In this document: positions 10,401-64,000 of the stretch, piece after piece
Layout of the letters: each line of letters opens with the position of its first letter
Numbering within the stretch: position 1 is the first letter of the stretch
Translations under genes and position numbers: made by a program
The notes under the pieces: generated by a model
Databases searched by the model: none
What the model saw: the letters and a program-made list of their open reading frames with translations, nothing else
What the model was told of the DNA's origin: nothing
NCBI GenBank assembly: GCA_964023275.1
Contig: OZ029918.1
Span: forward strand, 37,880,477-37,944,476
Direction of reading: 5' to 3'
Source of the DNA: Norana najaformis
Lineage: Eukaryota > Annelida > Clitellata > Crassiclitellata > Hormogastridae
Length of the DNA stretch: 64,000 bases

Positions 10401-12215
10401 ATTCAGAGCAGGCTTTGATACCGTTAACCCAGTTGTTTTGTTTGATTCAGAGCAGGCTTGGATACTGTTAAACCAGTTGTTTTGTTTGTCAATAAAAATT
10501 TTAAATGAGTGAAACATGCCCATTTCTAGAGGTAGGTCCAACCAGGATGGATTAATAGATGGGTGGTTGTTGCTTCTGGTTGTCCCTGTCACATACTTCC
10601 ACAATGCAACCTTGTAGCTTCACCGTAGTTTGGTCCTTCACTCTGGAACAGTCTGCCATGCGACGCGTGACATGAGCTTCTTGCCTTTTCTCTGTCTCTG
10701 TTTTGCGAGCGATTGAAGATGATTCTGTTTGATTCGTGGTCTTCTGTTGTCAATTCTGAGTAGTTTTCTTGAAGAGGTGCTACATAAATGAGAGATTACG
10801 ATTACAATTACGACAGGTGGAGGGGTGGGTCGGATGGATGGATGGATGGATTTCATTTGAGGATGGATGGATGTAGGATTTCATTTGAGGATGGATGGAT
10901 GTAGGGTTTCATTTGAGGATGGATGGATGTAAGATTTCATTTGATGATGGGTGGATGTAGTATTTCAGTTGAACAACATACCTGAACTTTCCTTTGTAGT
11001 ATTGTGGCGATCAGGATGATAAGCAGTGGCTGTATGAAAAGCACCTGATGCCAGCGACAGGTGGCAAGACTTACCTGTTGCTCGTCGAGGACATCCGAGA
11101 ATTGGCACAAAGCGACGAATACAGGCAAGTCCTTAGGGTGTCACAAAGTATATCTTCACATGAAATTTTATGCCAGTCTTCTTGAAGTGCATCAAAATGT
11201 GGCCCAGAGTCTGATGAGCATCTGGTTGAACTGATTTCAGAAACAGCCCTGGACTACTTCTTGACGAACTCGTGGGCTTCAATGCTCCAGAGTGGATGCT
11301 GGAGAAGATGCGGAATCAGATGAACGCCATGCGTACGGATACGTACAAAGGTTCCCACATGTCACGCGAATCAACAGCAACTGAATCTCTACCCCGGGTA
11401 AATATTACCTTCAAATTCTCTATTGTCGGCTCTGAACTGTACGAGGTGTTTGACGTGATGTTTGACGTGATGATTCAAAAACTGCAAACTGAGGACTAAA
11501 ATTATTTAATTTTAAAAAGAAGGTAGAGTGATGGAGATGGATTTATTTTGAAAACCAAACATCGGTGACAACTGAAATTGTTTTATTTTTAAAACTGTTG
11601 GTACACAATACAGTAGTGGATGCGACATTTCAAAAACGAAAACCAAATGAGGACTAAAATTATTTAAGTGTTTAAAAGAAAAGCAGTCGATTTATTTTGA
11701 AACACGAAAACTCAGTTGCAACCTAATTTGTTTTATTTCTTTAAATGGGAAAATCAAGCGAGATATTTAGCTTGCAGATAAAACCACAAAAGCTGCATAA
11801 AAGATTAGATATTAAAGATGAAATTACGAAATTAACTCTGAAACTTATTATGATAAATGAACTTCATATTTATGATCCGCCAATTGTATCTTGCATCCAC
11901 ATCCACCATTGCAGCTCTTAAGATTCGATTTTTCATAACTGCTGCTCTGATTGCAAGCGCTCGCAAATGCAGCCTTAAATAATCACATATTTTGTTACGA
12001 TTCTAATTTAGCCGTCACCAGCAAACAGCGACATCCACGAAATGTCGACGGAACACGACTTCGAAGATGACTCGCGCGCCGTGTCTCCGCTCAACGAAAC
12101 CGGCGGATTCAACCAGCAGCCAAGTCCCGCTCCATCGCAGGCTCCGTCCGAACTGACCAACGCAGACGAATCAGACGACGACGCTCCCGTGCCTGGATCG
12201 TTATATGTTGCATAG
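3618..12215 (+). CDS. DNTTIP1: DNTTIP1 (TdIF1), MiDAC complex subunit; 13 coding exons
   Basis: DNTTIP1 is the nuclear DNA-binding, dimerising scaffold that brings HDAC1/2 and MIDEAS together in the mitotic deacetylase complex (MiDAC). The span is the whole gene; exons are listed separately. Joined exons give 684 residues with every splice phase consistent. Exons 2-4 match the N-terminal dimerisation region (LDLLRQILQKSIN, VCRQILEE). Exon 6 has a basic PPRKRK nuclear localisation-like motif. Exons 8-12 match the C-terminal DNA-binding region (LEPVRREGP, GATRGRIYIKHPEVFK, ATGGKTYLLLVEDIREL, PEWMLEKMR). The last exon adds an acidic, Ser/Pro-rich tail ending SLYVA. Human DNTTIP1 is 329 residues, so the roughly 286-residue exon 1 extension is unusual. 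The start could be Met 3618 or, without the proposed 5'UTR intron, Met 3564. The gene converges with the dynein gene downstream. Confidence 0.9.
4525..4710 (+). repeat. LINE-tail-like family H copy
   Basis: It contains acaatttatatagcgcc followed by gaccgaggttgaaaaaaggg and ccagtgaaggg. A second copy is at 54428-54560. It lies in DNTTIP1 intron 1. Confidence 0.6.
4872..4981 (+). CDS. DNTTIP1: DNTTIP1 exon 2
   Basis: It starts after tttttccag and ends at gccaa/gtgagt (phase 2). It encodes DNPFNMRIVNLNNF and YRTNYRSHSV, aligning with the NPWNIMI segment that precedes the vertebrate dimerisation domain. Confidence 0.85.
5266..5838. repeat. 52-bp minisatellite, about 11 copies (DNTTIP1 intron 2)
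   Basis: Units read ggaaaagatggtgattatga followed by rtgaaccaatatcttccatc and atycaaagtcta. Divergence between copies is low, so the expansion is recent. The remainder of this intron to 6212 is AT-rich, with degenerate caactcaaatac-type repeats. Confidence 0.95.
6213..6318 (+). CDS. DNTTIP1: DNTTIP1 exon 3
   Basis: It opens with one base completing a Lys codon and reads LGSIQNTAKSLDLLRQILQK, then SINAEIDVIIKKYLT, to a gtattc donor. It matches the MDLLRAVLQPSINEEI helix of the vertebrate dimerisation domain. Confidence 0.88.
6340..6560 (+). repeat. LINE family B 3' tail copy
   Basis: The diagnostic order is ctcttggatcttgacctgga, then cgattttattttgactgagc, then ctggttccc. Full copies elsewhere (for example 25705-26108) include the ORF2 C-terminus. 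Confidence 0.75.
6783..6884 (+). CDS. DNTTIP1: DNTTIP1 exon 4
   Basis: It has 34 codons in phase 0, from EYFQPALENIRL to VCRQILEE, ending gaagaa/gtaagc. It is the last helices of the dimerisation region. Confidence 0.88.
6930..7080 (-). repeat. tRNA-derived SINE, family E (reverse)
   Basis: Its reverse complement matches the head-bearing copy at 59965-60135: a B-box-like region, ggttactgtgtaggrac, then cttgagcaagtccttcactc. A (cat)n run follows. Confidence 0.7.
7158..7283. repeat. 41-bp tandem triplication
   Basis: There are three copies of attagtttgaaaaagtaygt followed by gaaaaattaatattctttt, immediately upstream of the exon 5 acceptor region. Confidence 0.92.
7351..7458 (+). CDS. DNTTIP1: DNTTIP1 exon 5
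   Basis: It has 36 codons, AKKMFNADPRSTTPDLLDNA then SDSGSTEDVRVPRLGR, in phase 0 with a cgg/gtgagg donor. The AKKMF start matches AKLLF of vertebrates. Confidence 0.85.
7556..7872. repeat. 15-16-bp minisatellite (DNTTIP1 intron 5)
   Basis: Degenerate tandem units of gaattgttctgctaaa, about 20 copies. Confidence 0.92.
7937..8008 (+). CDS. DNTTIP1: DNTTIP1 exon 6 (NLS-like)
   Basis: It has 24 codons beginning GSIPPRKRKLSSGSESS. The PRKRK cluster matches the SPLPKKRK nuclear localisation motif position in vertebrates. The donor is aag/gtattt. Confidence 0.88.
8372..8412 (+). CDS. DNTTIP1: DNTTIP1 exon 7
   Basis: A 41-nt micro-exon KKGRFGAHLQTSS plus two bases of Gly, with acceptor ttattctag and donor ccgg/gtatga. 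It is poorly conserved but keeps the frame between exons 6 and 8. Confidence 0.75.
8940..8991 (+). CDS. DNTTIP1: DNTTIP1 exon 8
   Basis: It completes Gly, then reads RSTPSKKLEPVRREGPL to ctg/gtaatt. The EPVRREGP string is almost identical to vertebrate CEPIRREGP. Confidence 0.9.
9284..9342 (+). CDS. DNTTIP1: DNTTIP1 exon 9
   Basis: WDSERIKSDTLFVMGARAN plus two bases of Lys, donor gtaaga. It matches WDPARLNESTTFVLGSRANK of the DNA-binding region. Confidence 0.92.
9375..9835. repeat. About 20-bp minisatellite (DNTTIP1 intron 9)
   Basis: Tandem ctggtcttctggcaactctt-type units with variable spacers. Parts have higher-order duplication (the gcaggtcttctggcgactct block occurs twice). Confidence 0.93.
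10321..10381 (+). CDS. DNTTIP1: DNTTIP1 exon 10
   Basis: It completes Lys, then reads ALGLGATRGRIYIKHPEVFK to a gtgaga donor. It is near-identical to vertebrate ALGMGGTRGRIYIKHPHLFK. Confidence 0.95.
10825..10972. repeat. (GGAT)n and 28-bp minisatellite
   Basis: Units of ggatggatggatgtaggatt followed by tcatttga, just upstream of exon 11. Confidence 0.92.
11000..11124 (+). CDS. DNTTIP1: DNTTIP1 exon 11 (GC donor)
   Basis: It reads YCGDQDDKQWLYEKHLMPAT, then GGKTYLLLVEDIRELAQSDE, then Y and two bases of Arg. The donor is acag/gcaagt, a GC-AG intron: only this junction keeps the phase into exon 12. Confidence 0.93.
11241..11397 (+). CDS. DNTTIP1: DNTTIP1 exon 12
   Basis: It completes Arg, then reads NSPGLLLDELVGFNAPEWML and EKMRNQMNAM, ending LPR at cgg/gtaaat. 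It aligns with the end of the vertebrate DNA-binding domain (PSWMVEKMRKYM). Confidence 0.9.
12012..12215 (+). CDS. DNTTIP1: DNTTIP1 exon 13 and stop
   Basis: An acidic and Ser/Pro-rich tail, PSPANSDIHEMSTEHDFEDD through NADESDDDAPVPGSLYVA, with the stop at 12213-12215. It is longer than the vertebrate C-terminus and GC-richer than the surrounding introns. Confidence 0.85.
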   Translation, partial: PSPANSDIHEMSTEHDFEDDSRAVSPLNETGGFNQQPSPAPSQAPSELTNADESDDDAPVPGSLYVA

Positions 12216-13560
12216 TCGCATCGTACACCGTTGTTCTTTGCGTCGCTTATACGAACACTGGATGTCTCTAGTTGTTATCGTTGCAGGATTGTTATTACAA
12301 CCGATCTGTGTGTATAGGACCCGCCTGCGAGGGAACTGATTTTCACTTAACATGTTGAACAGTGTCACACAATTTAGGAGTCTTGACTTAAAGCGGTTTG
12401 ATGAGCTGTCAACATGCGATTTTTGTATGTATGTATCTTGTGTATTTATCTCATGTCTTTAGGAACCTCAGAGGCGTAAAGGAGATGTGTTGTTGATCAC
12501 GTAATGTATACTGGTGGAAACTGTGTAATATATTCTGTTGTGTTGTAAACAATCTTATCTAATGACTTCTGTAGCACTGTTTTCAGATAATGCTCAAGGT
12601 GTCGATCGATGGTTGCTTCAAGTCAAAATAACAGTAAAAAATCATAAACCATTGGAGAAGCCGGGTTGAATTTCAGTGGGTCAGAGAAACCAGAAGCCAG
12701 GCTGTGGTGGGTAAGCAAGAAATAACAATGGAGTAACTTCAAAAAGTTTAAAATTTCTTGCTTTATCAGGCTTTGTGTCGGATGTAATATAGTATTAATG
12801 ACATTTATATAGCGCCATGGTGGATTTTATTGGAGTAGAAAAGGCACCGTCCGTCAACAGATTATTATTATTAATTAGTAACTTCTATAGTGATGGTGTC
12901 TGTTGCACACGGCATCAACCGATGGTGCCCGAAAGCCAAGTTGCGGTCGGAGCAACATCCAGAAGTCCACTAAGATGGAATATATCCCGCTGTGGGATGT
13001 AGGTGGACTGGTTTGCGTTCACAGACTCTGAGCTGGTAGTGGATGAATCATAGGTGTTACAGGTCTTGCCATTTAGCAAACTTCCCAGCTCGTTGTGCTA
13101 ACAGATTATGGAGGTGCTATATAAAGGCCCAGATATGTAGAAATATTTCCATGAGGTTGTAGGTAATGCAGTGAGTTTTAGAATTGTTCCTGTGCAGCTA
13201 TTTTAACGAACGACTTTGATGAAGTGCTTCTCGCTTAGCCGAGTAGCTCAAGTATTTTGATAAAGCTCTTCATAATCGAAGTAATTTATGTAATGTTGAT
13301 TTAATTAAGGATTTATTAAACATCAAGGATTTAATTAAGGATTTATTAGCACAATTCTGTAATTATAGAATAGCCCTTCGTATTCCAGTTGCTACATAGC
13401 AACTGACGTGAGGTCTTAGTTGGGTTTAGTTTTGAAATGTATTTATAAACTTGGTGTCTCCGTGACCTAGGAAGTGGTTTCAGTTATAATGGAGACGTTA
13501 TTTACTGTTGTATTGTTGGATATTGTTGTTATTTTTTGAATAAATCGTCTTTGTTTAAAA
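12216..13560 (+). other. DNTTIP1: DNTTIP1 3'UTR with repeat fragments
   Basis: This non-coding stretch runs to a polyadenylation signal AATAAA at 13539-13544. It contains an antisense LINE family C tail (12555-12735) and a family G fragment (12865-12975). An imperfect duplicate of atttaattaaggatttatta is at about 13298-13350. Confidence 0.6.
13539..13544 (+). terminator. Polyadenylation signal candidate for DNTTIP1
   Basis: AATAAA is followed by T-rich and GT-rich sequence (gtctttgtttaaaattttgt) typical of a cleavage region. Confidence 0.6.
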
Positions 13561-13731
13561 TTTTGTTCTGGTCTGAATTTGTGTTTCGTCGTATTGGAGT
13601 TATCACCCTTAATTTGTTGAGAATACGGTTCATTTGTTTTGATCTGTTAGGAGTCCCCTATTAGTCTATTCTGCGGTCATACAGCAAGTTTAAAAATGTA
13701 TTACTTACATATTTAAGGCCGCAATGCACAA

Positions 13732-14020
13732 TTGGGCGGCACGGTGGTCTGTTGGTAATGCGTTTGGTCAATGATCATGCAGTTGCGGGTTCAACTTCGT
13801 GGAACAAACTTGGGCAAGTTGTTTGCACACGCTGTGCCTCTGTCACAAAGCAGTAGAATTTGGTACCGGCATAACAGGGAAGTAAACGCCAAGTCCTGTG
13901 ATGCACTGGCCCCGTGTCCAGGACCTTGGGATTTGTCCACTGCCGGCTTAAAGGCTTAAAGAAACGGAAATGAGCGCCTCTCCTGCGTCTCACTTGTGGG
14001 ATATGGGATACTTTACTTTT
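13732..14020 (+). repeat. tRNA-derived SINE, family A
   Basis: A tRNA-like head (ggcacggtggtctgttggta and B-box gcgggttcaact) is followed by the family body (aagttgtttgcacac, cactggccccgtgtccagga, tgggatatgggata). Other copies: 22930-23125, 47182-47455, 60700-60785 on +; 47955-48175, 60925-61115, 62075-62290 on -. Confidence 0.85.
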
Positions 14021-14609
14021 CTTAATGCACAATTCCTTGGCACCATCAGCAGAGTCCCTGGCACCATACTTGTGCTATATAAATCTAAAAATCTATGCTT
14101 CTGTACAATCAGGGCAGAGACGTCAAAACGGTTTCAGAAAATATTTCTCAGTATAACACTAACAATGAAAATATCACTGAAGATAACAATAATGTTCTGG
14201 CATATACAATCTCAAAATAAATAAGTTAAAAAATAAGCTGCCAAAAATATACAATTGGAATAAATAGTTTCAACTGTAATGAAACTTTTAATTTTCTTAA
14301 AATTTTATCACAGAAAACTCTGCCAAGTTTTAAACACATGTAAAAATTGCAATAAGCTTGTTGACTCAATTGAAGTCACTTTAAGAAATTTATGACAAAA
14401 TACATTTAAATACATTTTCCAGCTATTTTACGCTCACCACTTCAAAACTGGTGCCGAATTTTCTTTCGGAAAAGCCGCAGAATCACTCAAGTTACCCTCA
14501 GAAAATTTTACCACGAAATACTTTAAAATATTTTTCCTATTATTTAATGCTCACAATTTAAAAAACAATGCCAGAACTTTCTTTCAGAAAAGCATTCGAT
14601 CTACACAGT
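14021..14609. other. Convergent intergenic region
   Basis: AT-rich sequence with diverged internal repeats (tttccagctattttacgctc and tttcctattatttaatgctc). No exon is seen. It lies between the two gene 3' ends. Confidence 0.5.
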
Positions 14610-14615
14610 TTTATT
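14610..14615 (-). terminator. Polyadenylation signal candidate for the dynein gene
   Basis: TTTATT on the + strand (AATAAA on -) lies about 155 bp past the dynein stop codon. Confidence 0.4.
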
Positions 14616-14770
14616 TCTGTTTAATAATAATAACAAAACGTTACTTTCAGAAGTTTACAACAAAATTCTTTAAAATACAATTTATCTCGGAAAGGCAATA
14701 AATTCAGATAACACCATGAAAATAAGTGAACAGCTCACGAAAATTTCAAAATATCGAGGGGCTGGCGCCA

Positions 14771-63435
<48,665 letters not shown>

Positions 63436-64000
63436 CTTGAAAAACAGGAAAATCTGTTATAGTTACGTGCAAAATATTTTATAAACAATTTAGTCAATTG
63501 GTGACGCTAAGAAAAACTGAACTCTCAGTGAGCTATATATCCCTTCCGACGTATGTGCGTTATTAGTATTGATATTTGCCTTAACTGTCACCGTTCTCAA
63601 TCCTCTACATAAAGGAATTAATCAGTAAATTCCAGCAAAATTAATAAATTATTAACAAATTACGAACTACTATTTTTAAAGTAAGAAACTGTTATTCCTC
63701 TTCTTCCACTTGGCTAATTTTAAACAAAATCCATGACTGCCTGCCTGCCTGACTCGGAACCGTTTCTTACCTTACAACCTAACTATTTTGTTTTGACTGT
63801 GAATGAGCTGGTTCCCGCAACTTAGCTTTCGTTGGGCGCTGTACAAATCTAGAGCTTACGATTACGATTCTCATCAAAAGAACAGAAATCGGTTCTCTTT
63901 CTTTTTTTTAGAAAGTACGAACAGGTCAGCAAAGTCGATAGATCAGAGCAACAAGAAGTCTGGCTACTTTAGGAAAGTAAATTGAGACAGTTGAGTCTTA
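63436..64000. other. Dynein intron running off the window
   Basis: No further exon is visible. It contains a LINE family B sense tail (63690-63868: tattttgttttgactgtgaa, tcgttgggcgctgtacaaat, gattacgattc). Confidence 0.6.

Overview
The window is nuclear DNA of a ciliated metazoan, most likely an aquatic invertebrate. The evidence is spliced genes with GT-AG and a few GC-AG introns, an axonemal dynein heavy chain, tRNA-derived SINEs, many 5'-truncated LINE tails, a Tc1/mariner-type MITE and abundant micro- and minisatellites. I cannot name the species. There is no prokaryotic gene organisation, no CRISPR and no operon.

Two protein-coding genes are well supported and lie tail to tail. On the + strand, positions 3564-12215 carry 13 coding exons of DNTTIP1 (TdIF1), the DNA-binding dimerising subunit of the MiDAC histone deacetylase complex. 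Joined, the exons read 684 codons from the Met at 3618. The conserved part (dimerisation helices, NLS, C-terminal DNA-binding domain) is in exons 2-12. Exon 1 adds about 286 residues of low-complexity N-terminus not present in the 329-residue human protein.

On the - strand, positions 63435 down to 14771 carry 54 coding exons of an outer-arm axonemal dynein heavy chain of the DNAH5/DNAH8 (gamma) type. All splice phases agree, and the exons sum to 9921 nt (3306 residues plus stop). The piece covers the linker, AAA1-AAA6, the stalk with its microtubule-binding domain, and the C-terminus ending [13 protein letters not shown]. The 5' part of the gene (tail) lies beyond position 64000.

Region by region: 1-2990 holds possible exons of an unrecognised upstream gene, a 19-bp minisatellite and old repeat fragments. 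2993-13560 is DNTTIP1 with its 3'UTR. 13560-14600 is the short convergent intergenic region with one SINE. 14610-63435 is the dynein gene, whose introns are packed with repeats. At least three LINE-tail families, several SINE families and about 40 tandem arrays account for most intronic sequence.

The most unusual observations are as follows. (1) A 269-bp, near-identical inverted copy of most of dynein exon 26 sits antisense in intron 34 of the same gene. (2) Dynein exon 16 lies between two long reverse-complementary AT-rich arrays, so the pre-mRNA could fold around it. (3) A 22-bp minisatellite is built from copies of the exon 38 splice donor. (4) A Tc1/mariner-like MITE is inserted at TA inside a 39-bp minisatellite and still carries the start of a transposase. 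(5) There are three phase-verified GC-AG introns.
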